Below, in pieces: positions 54,615 to 63,885 of a stretch of DNA of 64,000 nt (its first letter is position 1; each line of letters begins with the position of its first letter). Source of the stretch: Phocaeicola faecalis (GTDB taxonomy: Bacteria > Bacteroidota > Bacteroidia > Bacteroidales > Bacteroidaceae); assembly GCF_021730445.1 (NCBI RefSeq), contig NZ_JADNRM010000007.1, positions 1-64,000 of the forward strand. Reading direction: 5' to 3'. A model generated the notes under the pieces. That model was not told the origin of the DNA. It saw only the letters and a program-made list of their open reading frames with translations, and did not search any database. The position numbers were made by a program, and so were the translations under genes.

Positions 54615-57464
54615 TTATTCAAACTTTCCGTAGCGTGTCGGCAACAGTTTGCGGTCGCCCAATGTATTATCTACTCTCGCTACATTAATCCAGAACTTGT
54701 TTTCACGTACTGTTTCGATAGGATAAGCAGCTTTTTCGCGACTGTAGCTGTGGTTCCATTCATTGGCAACTACTTCGTATTCGGGATGGGGAGCATTGAG
54801 CAATACATTATCTTCCTTGTCCGCTTTGCCCTCTTTCACTTCCTGAATTTCCTGCCAGATGGTCTGCATCACATTTACAAAGTTATCCAATTCCCAAAGA
54901 CTTTCACTCTCGGTAGGTTCAATCATTAACGTACCGTGTACGGGGAAAGACAGGGTAGGTGCATGATAACCGTAATCCATCAGACGTTTGGCAATATCAT
55001 TTTCGCTGATACCTGCTTCTTCATGCAGATAACGGCAGTCCAGAATCATTTCGTGTCCTACAAACCCTGTAGCACCTGTGTAGACAATGCCATAAGTATC
55101 TTTGAAACATGCAGCCAGATAGTTAGCACTCAGAATAGCGGTTTTGGTAGCACGTGTCAATCCTTCGGCGCCCATCATACAGATATACCCATATGTGATT
55201 GGCAGGATACCTGCGCTGCCATAAGGAGCAGAGGAAACTTCATTGGAACTGTTTCCGAAAATGGAATGTCCCGGAAGGAACGGAACCAGATGTTCGGCTA
55301 CACAAACAGGACCTACACCGGGGCCGCCGCCACCATGAGGACTGGCGAAGGTCTTATGCAAGTTAAGATGGCAGACGTCTGCACCGATAGTGCCCGGATT
55401 AGTTAAACCAACCTGTGCATTCATATTGGCCCCATCCATATATACTTGTGCACCGCACTTATGGATAATTTTACAAATCTCGGCTATCTCAGGTTCAAAT
55501 ATTCCGTGAGTGGACGGATAAGTAATCATCAATGCTGCCAGCTCGTCTTTGTGCTCTTCAGCCTTGGCACGCAAATCTTCTACATCTACATTACCTTTCT
55601 CATCGCAAGCACAAGTGACGGTAGTGTAACCGCATTGTACAGCCGATGCCGGGTTTGTTCCGTGGGCAGAAGCAGGAATCAATATCTTGTTACGGTGGCC
55701 TTGGCCAATGCTGTCCAGATAAGCGCGGATGACACGCAGACCGGTATATTCGCCTGCAGCACCCGAGTTAGGTTGGAGAGTGACTCCCGCAAATCCGGTA
55801 ATCACTTTTAATTGCTCGCTTAAGTTATTGATTAGTGTCTGATATCCTTTTGCTTGGTCTTCAGGTACTAATGGGTGAATAGCCATCCATCCCAAGTTAC
55901 TCAGTGGAAGCATTTCTGAAGCGGCATTTAGTTTCATGGTACATGAGCCGAGTGAAATCATGGAATGTGCCAAAGAGATATCTTTGCGTTCCAGACGTTT
56001 GATGTAACGCATCATTTCTGTTTCGGTGTGGTACTTGTTGAATACTTCATGTGTCAGGAATGAAGTGCGGCGGCGTAAGTCGCGGTTCAGTGAGGATGCT
56101 TCGGGGATGTCGGTTACTTCCTGCATGGTTTCTTCGGCGGCAATAGAGAAGATGGAGAGTAGAAGATTGACATCTTTCAAATCTGTTGTTTCATCGATGC
56201 TGAAGCCTACATCACCATTGTCGTAGTAACACAAGTTCACTTCTTTGCTCAATGCAATCGTGCGGAGCTTTTGTGCCGATACATGGTCGGGCAGGCTGAA
56301 ACGCAAGGTGTCGAAAAATATTTCATTGTGCTGTATGTAGCCTAGACGTGCCAGGGCTTTGTTCAGCCAGGTAGTGATACTGTGGATGCGCTTGGCAATG
56401 TTCTTGATGCCTTCTTGTCCGTGATATACCGCATAGAAACCTGCCATTGTAGCAAGCAAAGCCTGTGCTGTACAGATGTTGGAAGTTGCTTTTTCACGTT
56501 TGATGTGTTGTTCACGGGTCTGTAAAGCCATACGATAACAAACTTTGCCGTATTTATCTTTAGACAGACCGATGATGCGTCCCGGCATATTGCGTTTATA
56601 TTCGTCACGTGTGGCAAAATATGCTGCTGACGGGCCACCATAGAATAAAGGAATACCTAATCGCTGGGTGCTTCCGAACACAATGTCTGCTCCCCATTCG
56701 CCTGGAGGCAGGAGTAGGGCAAGGCTTAGGATATCTGCATCTACCGCTACTTTACAATTGGCAGCGTGAGCTTTTTCTACAAACTCACGATAATCTTCTA
56801 CGCTGCCGCTGGCATTCGGATATTGAAGGATGCAGGCAAATATTTCAGGAGTAAACTCCAGTTCTTTGTAACTGCCTACTTTGATTTCCATCCCTTGCGG
56901 AATAACGCGCGTTTGGATAACCGCCAAGTTCTGTGGGAAAATACTCTCGTCTACGAACAATACATTAGCACCTTTCTTTTGTTGGTCGCGGCTGCGAAGT
57001 CCGTACATCATGGTTGCGGCTTCTGCCGCTGCGGTGGCTTCATCCAACAAAGAGCAGTTGGCAAGAGGCATCGCCGTGAGGTCGGAAATTACGGTCTGGA
57101 AGTTGAGTAATGCTTCTAGACGTCCTTGCGAGACTTCTGTTTGATAAGGAGTGTAAGAGGTGTACCATGCCGGATTTTCAAACACATTACGTTGAATAAC
57201 GGCGGGAGTGATGGTATCATACCAGCCCATACCGATGTAAGAGGTGTAAATCTTGTTTAGAGAGGCCAGTCCTGCAATATGTTCGGCAAATTCGCGTTCG
57301 GTCATCGGAGCTTCCAATGCCAATGGCTCTTTCAAACGAATCTTGGACGGAATGGTCTTGTTAATCAGTTCATCAAGGCTTTTTACGCCTATTTTTTCCA
57401 ACATAGCGGGAAGGTCAGCTTCCTGAATGCCGATATGTCGGTCGGCTAATAAATCTGTTTTCAT
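54615..57464 (-). CDS. gcvP: Glycine dehydrogenase (decarboxylating), P-protein
   Basis: P-protein of the glycine cleavage system, releasing CO2 from glycine and passing the aminomethyl group to H-protein. The 949-residue protein is the fused P1+P2 form: the N-terminal half (LEALLNFQTVISDLTAM) and the catalytic C-terminal half with the PLP lysine in NLHKTFASPHGGGGPGVGP. gcvT and gcvH are not adjacent. Single-gene unit; no clear promoter box was found upstream. Confidence 0.96.
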   Translation of the reverse strand: MKTDLLADRHIGIQEADLPAMLEKIGVKSLDELINKTIPSKIRLKEPLALEAPMTEREFAEHIAGLASLNKIYTSYIGMGWYDTITPAVIQRNVFENPAWYTSYTPYQTEVSQGRLEALLNFQTVISDLTAMPLANCSLLDEATAAAEAATMMYGLRSRDQQKKGANVLFVDESIFPQNLAVIQTRVIPQGMEIKVGSYKELEFTPEIFACILQYPNASGSVEDYREFVEKAHAANCKVAVDADILSLALLLPPGEWGADIVFGSTQRLGIPLFYGGPSAAYFATRDEYKRNMPGRIIGLSKDKYGKVCYRMALQTREQHIKREKATSNICTAQALLATMAGFYAVYHGQEGIKNIAKRIHSITTWLNKALARLGYIQHNEIFFDTLRFSLPDHVSAQKLRTIALSKEVNLCYYDNGDVGFSIDETTDLKDVNLLLSIFSIAAEETMQEVTDIPEASSLNRDLRRRTSFLTHEVFNKYHTETEMMRYIKRLERKDISLAHSMISLGSCTMKLNAASEMLPLSNLGWMAIHPLVPEDQAKGYQTLINNLSEQLKVITGFAGVTLQPNSGAAGEYTGLRVIRAYLDSIGQGHRNKILIPASAHGTNPASAVQCGYTTVTCACDEKGNVDVEDLRAKAEEHKDELAALMITYPSTHGIFEPEIAEICKIIHKCGAQVYMDGANMNAQVGLTNPGTIGADVCHLNLHKTFASPHGGGGPGVGPVCVAEHLVPFLPGHSIFGNSSNEVSSAPYGSAGILPITYGYICMMGAEGLTRATKTAILSANYLAACFKDTYGIVYTGATGFVGHEMILDCRYLHEEAGISENDIAKRLMDYGYHAPTLSFPVHGTLMIEPTESESLWELDNFVNVMQTIWQEIQEVKEGKADKEDNVLLNAPHPEYEVVANEWNHSYSREKAAYPIETVRENKFWINVARVDNTLGDRKLLPTRYGKFE

Positions 57465-57573
57465 GGTTTAATAATAGGTTTATATTTTTAATATCGTATC
57501 TGCTGCTTACAGATGATTCCGGGCTTGTTGTCGGGATTCATAATAAATTGAAACAGCAGGGTTTATGTTTATT

Positions 57574-58212
57574 TTATCTGAAAAAAGGATTGTTTCTCTT
57601 TTCGGCACCGATAGTGGTCGGGTCTCCATGTCCGGGATAAACTATTGTGTCACCGGGCAGAACAAATAAACGGCTGCAAATATGTTCGCGCAGTTCGTCG
57701 AAGTTTCCTCCTGTGAGGTCTGCGCGGCCGATACTTCCCTGAAACAAAACATCACCGCTAAACAGGCAGCTTTCTTCTTTGCAATAATAAACAATACTAC
57801 CGGGAGAGTGTCCGGGAACATGAATTGCTTCCAATTTGGTGTTTCCGAAGGTAATGATATCTCCGTCGCATACATATTTTCCCAGCGGAACGGCTGGCTC
57901 GGGCAATTGGAAGCCGAACATCCGCGCCTGTGCCTCTGCTTGGTTCAGCCAAAATTCGTCTGCTTGGTTGGCTTCCGCTTTTAAACCATATTCTTTCAGC
58001 AGAAAAGGATTACCGAAAATGTGGTCCAGATGCAGATGTGTGTTCAGCAGATGTTTCACGTTCAGTCCGTTGTCATCGATATATCTCTTTAAAGCCTGCT
58101 TTTCTTCTTCATAAAAACAGCCGGCATCGATGATTACCGCTTCTTTGGTTTCGTCCGATAATACGTAGCAGTTTACCGGAAACATGTTGAACTCGAATCT
58201 TTTTATTTTCAT
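57574..58212 (-). CDS. MBL-fold hydrolase (glyoxalase II-like)
   Basis: A 212-residue metallo-beta-lactamase-fold hydrolase. It has the metal motif THLHLDHIFG (HxHxDH), the second ligands in HVPGHSPGSIVYY and SGDVLFQGSIGRADLTGG, and VYPGHGDPTTIGAEK near the end. It belongs to the short glyoxalase II-like group, probably a thioester hydrolase. It follows rsmG by 20 bases on the same strand and is likely co-transcribed. Confidence 0.9.
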   Translation of the reverse strand: MKIKRFEFNMFPVNCYVLSDETKEAVIIDAGCFYEEEKQALKRYIDDNGLNVKHLLNTHLHLDHIFGNPFLLKEYGLKAEANQADEFWLNQAEAQARMFGFQLPEPAVPLGKYVCDGDIITFGNTKLEAIHVPGHSPGSIVYYCKEESCLFSGDVLFQGSIGRADLTGGNFDELREHICSRLFVLPGDTIVYPGHGDPTTIGAEKRNNPFFR

Positions 58213-58232
58213 GGTGCTTCAATCTATATAAT

Positions 58233-58859
58233 TTAGCCGTTGATGGTTACGTAAACTACTTTCTTTGTTTCAAAAAAGTCCTCGCTGAACTCATCTTTCA
58301 AGTCGTAAATAACTGTCTTATGCTTTACAGGCATTGTTTCCTGTCCCAATTCTCCTCCTTTCAGGCAAATCAGTCCGTTGGGGAGGGCATTGTGTTGCTC
58401 TTGCGAGATGTTCTTGCGAATTATTTTTATCAAGTCTCCTAAAGGCATGACGGCGCGGCTTACGACGAAATCGAATTTCTCTTTTTCTTCTTCGGCACGG
58501 CAATGACGGAAAGTGACATTGGCCAGTCCGATGGCGTCGGCTACTTCGGCCGCTACTTTTACTTTTTTTCCAATACTGTCTATTAAGTGGAATTTAGTTT
58601 CGGGAAAGAGAATTGCCAAAGGAATGCCCGGAAAGCCACCACCCGTCCCGAGGTCCATGATGCGGGTACCGGGAGTGAAATTTATCACTTTGGCGATGCC
58701 TAACGAATGGAGCACGTGGTGTTCGTAAAGGTTAGTAATGTCTTTACGTGAAATCACGTTGATTTTACTGTTCCAGTCAGTATATAAATCATACAGGGCG
58801 GCAAACTGTTCTTTTTGCTTCTCTGTGAGATGGGGAAAGTATTTTAAAATTAATTCCAT
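58233..58859 (-). CDS. rsmG: 16S rRNA (guanine-527 N7) methyltransferase
   Basis: Methylates G527 of 16S rRNA with SAM. The 208-residue protein has the SAM-binding MDLGTGGGFPGIPLAI, the following HLIDSIGKKVKVAAE and FVVSRAVMPL of the RsmG family. It sits eight bases after the upstream lipoprotein gene and is the middle gene of a three-gene unit. Confidence 0.95.
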   Translation of the reverse strand: MELILKYFPHLTEKQKEQFAALYDLYTDWNSKINVISRKDITNLYEHHVLHSLGIAKVINFTPGTRIMDLGTGGGFPGIPLAILFPETKFHLIDSIGKKVKVAAEVADAIGLANVTFRHCRAEEEKEKFDFVVSRAVMPLGDLIKIIRKNISQEQHNALPNGLICLKGGELGQETMPVKHKTVIYDLKDEFSEDFFETKKVVYVTING

Positions 58860-58867
58860 TCTGTTTC

Positions 58868-59728
58868 TTAGTTGTTGGGTTGATGTATCATGTACTTTTC
58901 TATTTCTGTATAGGGCAGTGAAAGGACGATGGTTCCCACTGCATACGGGGCAATATCATATTTGTTGTATAAGAACGATGCTTCGTCTTTCTCCAATAAG
59001 AAATTATCGGGTACATATATATTGGTTGAGTTCAGTATTCCTTCATTTTGTAAATCTTCCAAGGATTGGATTTTGTTATTATCCAGTCTTGTTGCCATTT
59101 CTTCAATCAGTTTTTCCAGCAACATTTTGCTCATCGGAACTTCTGAACCTGCCATGAATACGTCTTTCAGTGTCAGTCGTTTGCCGGTATTCTTGTCAAA
59201 GTTCAGCCAGTTTTCCCATTGGTTGGGGTGTGCGCCTCCTGAATATTCGAAAGTAACAGCGGTATAATTCAGGATGCCCTCTTTGCCGTCTTTGAATTGA
59301 GTGGTCAGGCTGTATTCATAATTGTACCATGAAGGGAGTTCATCTTTCGAAGTACCGTTTTTGATATCTTCCTCATATAAATCCGCTACACCGTTACGGT
59401 ATTCGCGTACATAAACATTCTTAAAAGAGTCTACAGCAGCCTGCGGTTCCATTTCGGCATACTTCTTTCCTAAAATTGTGGACTGAACAGTATGGTTAAT
59501 TCTGTGTGCAATGGTGTCATTGCTATTGTCTTCTGCTAAATAAGCGTAATCAATAGTCATTTTACAGGCAGGAGAGGTTGTATTATCTTCCAAATGCACA
59601 TCCTCTTTCAAATTTATATATTCCACTGTATTACTATCCATTTGTTTTTGTCCGTTACATCCTGACAATAAAAAGCAGGAGACAAGATAGGTTGCCATAA
59701 CAGACGTCATTATATTTCGTCTTTTCAT
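58868..59728 (-). CDS. DUF4163/DUF3298 (RsiV-like) lipoprotein
   Basis: A 286-residue predicted lipoprotein (signal ends LLSGC). It has a DUF4163 segment (about 50-150) and a C-terminal DUF3298 domain (FEYSGGAHPNQWENWLNFD ... LTLKDVF), the pair seen in RsiV-like proteins. In RsiV this fold binds lysozyme, but no such role is shown for Bacteroides. First gene of the unit with rsmG and the MBL hydrolase. ATG 59710 (M7) is an alternative start. Confidence 0.85.
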   Translation of the reverse strand: MKRRNIMTSVMATYLVSCFLLSGCNGQKQMDSNTVEYINLKEDVHLEDNTTSPACKMTIDYAYLAEDNSNDTIAHRINHTVQSTILGKKYAEMEPQAAVDSFKNVYVREYRNGVADLYEEDIKNGTSKDELPSWYNYEYSLTTQFKDGKEGILNYTAVTFEYSGGAHPNQWENWLNFDKNTGKRLTLKDVFMAGSEVPMSKMLLEKLIEEMATRLDNNKIQSLEDLQNEGILNSTNIYVPDNFLLEKDEASFLYNKYDIAPYAVGTIVLSLPYTEIEKYMIHQPNN

Positions 59729-59773
59729 GTCTTTTTGTTAATTAATTCGAGTTCTATATCCAAACTTTCTCCA

Positions 59774-59781
59774 CAAATATA
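59774..59781 (-). promoter_or_regulatory. -7 box of lipoprotein-rsmG-MBL unit
   Basis: Minus-strand TATATTTG, 46 bases before the lipoprotein start. Confidence 0.5.
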
Positions 59782-59859
59782 GGATAACTTCGCGAATTGT
59801 CCTCTTAAAAAACGAAAATATATTCGTCTTTTAGCAACTGAGTTGCATGAACTTTTTCC

Positions 59860-59867
59860 TAAATTTG
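59860..59867 (+). promoter_or_regulatory. -7 box of copper ATPase gene
   Basis: TAAATTTG, 40 bases before the start codon. Confidence 0.5.
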
Positions 59868-59906
59868 TCCGTTAAATAATAGATAAGCAAATAAAGAAAA
59901 AGATAT

Positions 59907-62120
59907 ATGAGCAAGATTACTAAAAAAGTATATCCCGTCACGGGGATGCATTGTGCGGCGTGTGCTAATAATGTAGAGAAAATAGTAAAGAAACAAGAAG
60001 GAGTGGAAGAGGCATCAGTCAATCTGGCTGCTGCTTCTCTGACTGTGGGTTTCAATTCTGATGTCGTTTCGCCGGAACAGTTGAAAGATGCTGTGATGAA
60101 GATAGGTTTCGATTTGATAATTGATGAAGACAACTCTGTGGAGGAACAGGAAGAAGCGGAGCATTCCTATTATGCGCAACTAAAGCGAAAAACTCTAGTG
60201 GCATGGATATTTGCTCTGCCGGTGGCTTTTATGGGAATGTTTTTTATGGATGCTCCGGGCATAAATTGGTGGATGCTTGTGTTATCGTTGCCTGTATTAC
60301 TTTATTCCGGACGTACTTTCTATGTTAATGCATGGAAGCAGGCTAAACAGTTTACCAGTAATATGGATACTTTAGTGGCACTGAGTACTTCCATTGCCTT
60401 TTTGTTTAGTTTATTCAATACAATTTATCCTGAGTTCTGGTTTGAACGAGGACTGGAGCCTCACGTATATTATGAAGCAGCAACGGTGATTATTGCCTTT
60501 GTACTTGTAGGGAAGTTGATGGAGGAAAAAGCAAAAGGAAAAACTTCTACGGCGATTCGTAAATTAATGGGCCTGCAACCGAAGACGGCCCGCATTTTGC
60601 GCGATGGCAAAGAGGAGGATATTCTTATTTCCGAATTAAAGAAGGGCGATAAAGTAAGTGTACGTCCGGGAGAATGTGTTCCGGTGGACGGACTTATTGT
60701 AGAAGGAGATACTTTTATAGATGAGAGTATGATAAGCGGTGAACCTATTCCAGTAGAGAAAAAGTTGAATGATAAAGTGCTTGCCGGTACGATAAATCAA
60801 AATGGTGCTTTTGTCATGAGTGCAGAGAAGGTGGGAAGAGAAACGGTATTGGCACAGATTATCCGTATGGTGCAGGAAGCACAAGGTTCAAAGGCTCCCG
60901 TACAGCGCATTGTAGATAAGGTTACGGCTGTTTTCGTGCCGACGGTGTTGGCTATAGCCATTCTTACTTTTTCCGTTTGGATGATAGTGGGTGGTGTGGA
61001 TGATTTCTCTTATGCAATGCTTTCAGCCGTCTCTGTATTGGTTATTGCCTGTCCGTGTGCTTTGGGATTAGCTACACCTACTGCTTTGATGGTTGGTATA
61101 GGTAAAGGAGCCGAAGCTCATATTCTGATTAAAGATGCTGTGGCACTGGAGCAGATGCGAAAGGTGGATACGGTGGTACTTGACAAGACCGGAACTGTAA
61201 CAGAAGGCCGTCCGGCAGTGACCGGTTGGTTACATGATGCCGGTTGGGTAAACGAACATAAAGGTATTTTGTATGCAGCGGAATTGAAATCCGAACATCC
61301 GTTGGCACTTGCCATTGTAGAGGAATTGAAGAAGGATGGTAATAAGCCCGCTATTATAGATTCTTTCGAAAGCCGTACAGGGCGTGGCATTGTTGTGACT
61401 CGAGGAGGTAAAACATACTGGGCAGGTAGTCATCGTTTGTTAAATGATTTCGGTGCGGAAGTGTCCGACCTGCTTAAAGGTATGGTGGAGGAATACGAGC
61501 GTAGTGGTAAAAGTCTGGTTTACTTTGGCGAGGGGGACACATTATTGGCTGTCATTGCTATAAGTGATAAGGTGAAGCCGACATCTATCCAGGCAGTGAA
61601 GCAGATGCAGGCAGAAGGCAAATATGTTGTATTGCTGACAGGTGACGGACATCTGACTGCACAAAATGTGGCAGGAGAAATTAATGCCAACCTTTTCATA
61701 GCCGAAGCTTTGCCGGATGATAAAGAAAATGTGATTAAAGAATTGCAGCGTGAGGGTAGGGTAGTTGCCATGGTCGGTGATGGTATCAATGATTCGCAGG
61801 CGTTGGCCCGTGCCGACGTGAGCATTGCGATGGGTAAGGGTACGGATATTGCAATGGATGTGGCAATGGTTACATTGATGACCTCAGATTTGCTGTTGCT
61901 CCCAAAGGCGTTTAAATTATCTCGTAAAACGGTAAGACTGATACATCAGAATCTTTTCTGGGCATTTATATACAATTTGATTGGTATTCCTATTGCAGCA
62001 GGTATCCTGTTTCCGATGTATGGCATTTTATTGAATCCGATGATTGCCAGTGCTGCCATGGCTTGCAGCTCGGTTAGTGTGGTGCTAAATAGCTTAAGCC
62101 TCAATTGGCGAAGACTGTAA
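59907..62120 (+). CDS. copA: Copper-translocating P1B-type ATPase
   Basis: Exports Cu+ across the inner membrane. The 737-residue protein has one N-terminal heavy-metal domain (GMHCAACANN, Cys16 and Cys19), about eight membrane helices, the phosphatase TGES-type motif (ISGEPIP), the metal-site CPC at 382-384, the phosphorylated D426 in DKTGT, and GDGINDSQALARADVSIAMG. It is alone, with no adjacent CopZ or regulator. Convergent with the next gene across a shared terminator. Confidence 0.95.
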   Translation: MSKITKKVYPVTGMHCAACANNVEKIVKKQEGVEEASVNLAAASLTVGFNSDVVSPEQLKDAVMKIGFDLIIDEDNSVEEQEEAEHSYYAQLKRKTLVAWIFALPVAFMGMFFMDAPGINWWMLVLSLPVLLYSGRTFYVNAWKQAKQFTSNMDTLVALSTSIAFLFSLFNTIYPEFWFERGLEPHVYYEAATVIIAFVLVGKLMEEKAKGKTSTAIRKLMGLQPKTARILRDGKEEDILISELKKGDKVSVRPGECVPVDGLIVEGDTFIDESMISGEPIPVEKKLNDKVLAGTINQNGAFVMSAEKVGRETVLAQIIRMVQEAQGSKAPVQRIVDKVTAVFVPTVLAIAILTFSVWMIVGGVDDFSYAMLSAVSVLVIACPCALGLATPTALMVGIGKGAEAHILIKDAVALEQMRKVDTVVLDKTGTVTEGRPAVTGWLHDAGWVNEHKGILYAAELKSEHPLALAIVEELKKDGNKPAIIDSFESRTGRGIVVTRGGKTYWAGSHRLLNDFGAEVSDLLKGMVEEYERSGKSLVYFGEGDTLLAVIAISDKVKPTSIQAVKQMQAEGKYVVLLTGDGHLTAQNVAGEINANLFIAEALPDDKENVIKELQREGRVVAMVGDGINDSQALARADVSIAMGKGTDIAMDVAMVTLMTSDLLLLPKAFKLSRKTVRLIHQNLFWAFIYNLIGIPIAAGILFPMYGILLNPMIASAAMACSSVSVVLNSLSLNWRRL

Positions 62121-62126
62121 ACTGTT

Positions 62127-62167
62127 TTTTATTATAGGGGATGAGCTCGTTTCTCCCCTATAATAAA
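62127..62167. terminator. Bidirectional terminator
   Basis: TTTTATTATAGGGGA and TCCCCTATAATAAAA form a 15-bp stem with T runs on both sides, between convergent genes. Confidence 0.88.
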
Positions 62168-62178
62168 ACGGCAAATAA

Positions 62179-62736
62179 TTAGTAGGGTGTCGTTCTTCCT
62201 CTTTGTACTTCTATGCGGATACCGAAATTACCATTCTCCGATTTCATCTCGAAAGCACCGTTAAAGTTATTCTTTTCCCATGGCAACGCACTTGGGTTTC
62301 TAACCTTATTACCATCCGCATCATATTCTCCGTAGGTCGTTATTTTCCATCCGTTTTTGAGCTTGAAGGTAGCACTTTGCAGAGTAGGAGGCATAGCGCC
62401 GAAACCATAAGCGCCAAAGCCATACATCCCGAATCCGGAATATCCGCGTGAGAATATGGTCGCGTTTTCTTTTCCGTAAGTGATATCCGGATTAAGCTGA
62501 AACAGTTTATAATAATCTTTGGTGTTTCCCATACTGTAGACGTCATAAGTAAGTTGTGGAGGAACCAGGCGCATGGGAGTTGCTATCTTCATCCCCATAT
62601 CCAGAATAAAGCCGTCATCATATACTTTGTAATTATCCATAGATATGCCGTGGATGGTGTCGGTGGGCACTTCCGACTGTGCATAAGCTGCCAAGGACAG
62701 CAAATACAATGAAACGGATAATATAAACTTTTTCAT
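62179..62736 (-). CDS. Secreted protein of unknown function
   Basis: A 185-residue exported protein with a Sec signal (MKKFILSVSLYLLSLAAYAQ). The mature part is beta-rich with a Gly/Tyr/Phe-rich stretch (FGMYGFGAYGFGA) and ends in an amphipathic segment (FEMKSENGNFGIRIEVQRG), possibly an outer-membrane or surface protein. I do not recognise its family. The start at 62736 is fixed by the signal peptide and the promoter. Confidence 0.75.
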   Translation of the reverse strand: MKKFILSVSLYLLSLAAYAQSEVPTDTIHGISMDNYKVYDDGFILDMGMKIATPMRLVPPQLTYDVYSMGNTKDYYKLFQLNPDITYGKENATIFSRGYSGFGMYGFGAYGFGAMPPTLQSATFKLKNGWKITTYGEYDADGNKVRNPSALPWEKNNFNGAFEMKSENGNFGIRIEVQRGRTTPY

Positions 62737-62759
62737 AATTCGTAAACATTCTGTTGTGA

Positions 62760-62767
62760 CAAAGATA
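62760..62767 (-). promoter_or_regulatory. -7 box of secreted protein gene
   Basis: Minus-strand TATCTTTG, 24 bases before the start codon. Confidence 0.6.
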
Positions 62768-62826
62768 ACTCTTCTTTCTATAACCCTGCAGATGCTTTCG
62801 CAATTTTTAGGAATAAACAAGTCGTG

Positions 62827-63477
62827 TTATCCTCTTTGTTGTATCTCTTCTTTGTATAGCTTTTCAAAGATACTTCTCAGCCTCTCCTCATCTGCCAAAA
62901 TAGCACGTAACTCTTCCAACTGATGGGCATTGGAAGACTGGGGTATCCATAACTTTAGATATCCTCCGTAGGCATATTTGTTCCGCAGGTGGGCGACGGC
63001 ACGCTCATATTGCGCCTCTTTTTCCAGCTTGGGATAATTGGATAAACCATATTGAACGGCACGGCGCAGGCTCACTTCGGGGTTGATAATCCGGTCGGCT
63101 TCTGCTACAATTTTCCCATAAATACTTCGGGGAGCCTGTTTGTTTGATGCACGATGGTCTTCCACGGCTTCTTTCATGGTTTGCAGTTGTGCTTCACTGA
63201 ACCATTCCCGTAGTTTTTCATCGGCTGCCAGAATCTTTCCCGAAACCAAATGATGAAATTCCCGTCCTTCGCATAACCCCAAATCATGGTAAGCTGCAAT
63301 GGCATATACCATTGCGGTTTCCACTTCGTAATATTGTGCCAGCTTCATACTTTCTTCCATTACCTTTTCGACATGATCCAGACGGTGAGCTTTGTCAAAA
63401 GCCTCATATCGGGGAAGAATGTTTTTTGCGATATGCTCACGTAGGTCAATCGGTATTTCTTTATTGGATAGTGCCAT
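62827..63477 (-). CDS. HD-domain phosphohydrolase
   Basis: A 216-residue cytoplasmic protein with an HD-type metal-binding core: HRLDHVEKVMEES, the HD pair in AIAAYHDLGL, and DHRASNKQAPRSIYGKIVAEADRI. The family cleaves phosphoester bonds in nucleotides or second messengers; the substrate here is unknown. It has its own promoter and is not coupled to the secreted protein gene 91 bases downstream. Confidence 0.85.
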   Translation of the reverse strand: MALSNKEIPIDLREHIAKNILPRYEAFDKAHRLDHVEKVMEESMKLAQYYEVETAMVYAIAAYHDLGLCEGREFHHLVSGKILAADEKLREWFSEAQLQTMKEAVEDHRASNKQAPRSIYGKIVAEADRIINPEVSLRRAVQYGLSNYPKLEKEAQYERAVAHLRNKYAYGGYLKLWIPQSSNAHQLEELRAILADEERLRSIFEKLYKEEIQQRG

Positions 63478-63500
63478 ATTCTTTAGCTTGTTTTGAGTTG

Positions 63501-63508
63501 CAAATATA
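63501..63508 (-). promoter_or_regulatory. -7 box of HD-domain gene
   Basis: Minus-strand TATATTTG, 24 bases before the start codon. Confidence 0.5.
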
Positions 63509-63523
63509 CGATAAATATCTTTT

Positions 63524-63885
63524 CTATGCAGGGGATAAGAAACTTTTATGTATCAGACATTCGCGCAATTTATCGAGCAAATAGGTACAGCTCTCGCCCT
63601 TGCGACGTCTGATGCCGATATAAGCGTCATAGAAACTTTGCACATTGAGACGAATACCAAACCACTCTTGCCGAAGAATCCGGTCACTTCGTTCATGGCA
63701 TCTTCCCGTCATCGATACGTTTCATTTCGTGCAAGGCACATATCAATTCGACCAGTTCGATAACGGCTCTCGTCCAACGTCGTTTGCATACATGAGGTCT
63801 TGGCGGATAAGTATCTTCGTAGCGATATCTCCAATTTCTATTACAGTTAAATATTTGTTATTCTGAATCATATAAGAATCATAAA
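63524..63885 (-). pseudogene. Frameshifted remnant of RteC-like regulator
   Basis: Three minus-strand frames join into one protein-like reading: an open start (NNKYLTVIEIGDIATKILI), then VIELVELICALHEMKRIDDG in a second frame, then FGIRLNVQSFYDAYIGIRRRK with YLLDKLRECLIHK in a third, ending at 63524. The pattern helix (ELI.ALH), short linker, FG..L..Y..Y..IR.RK resembles the C-terminal domain of RteC, the regulator of conjugative transposon excision. At least two frameshifts are needed, so it is not functional as read. Assignment is from memory of the family. Confidence 0.5.

Noticed and set aside
54525-54929. Plus-strand frame inside the end of gcvP
   Set aside because: It is antisense to a well-conserved gene and is not protein-like.
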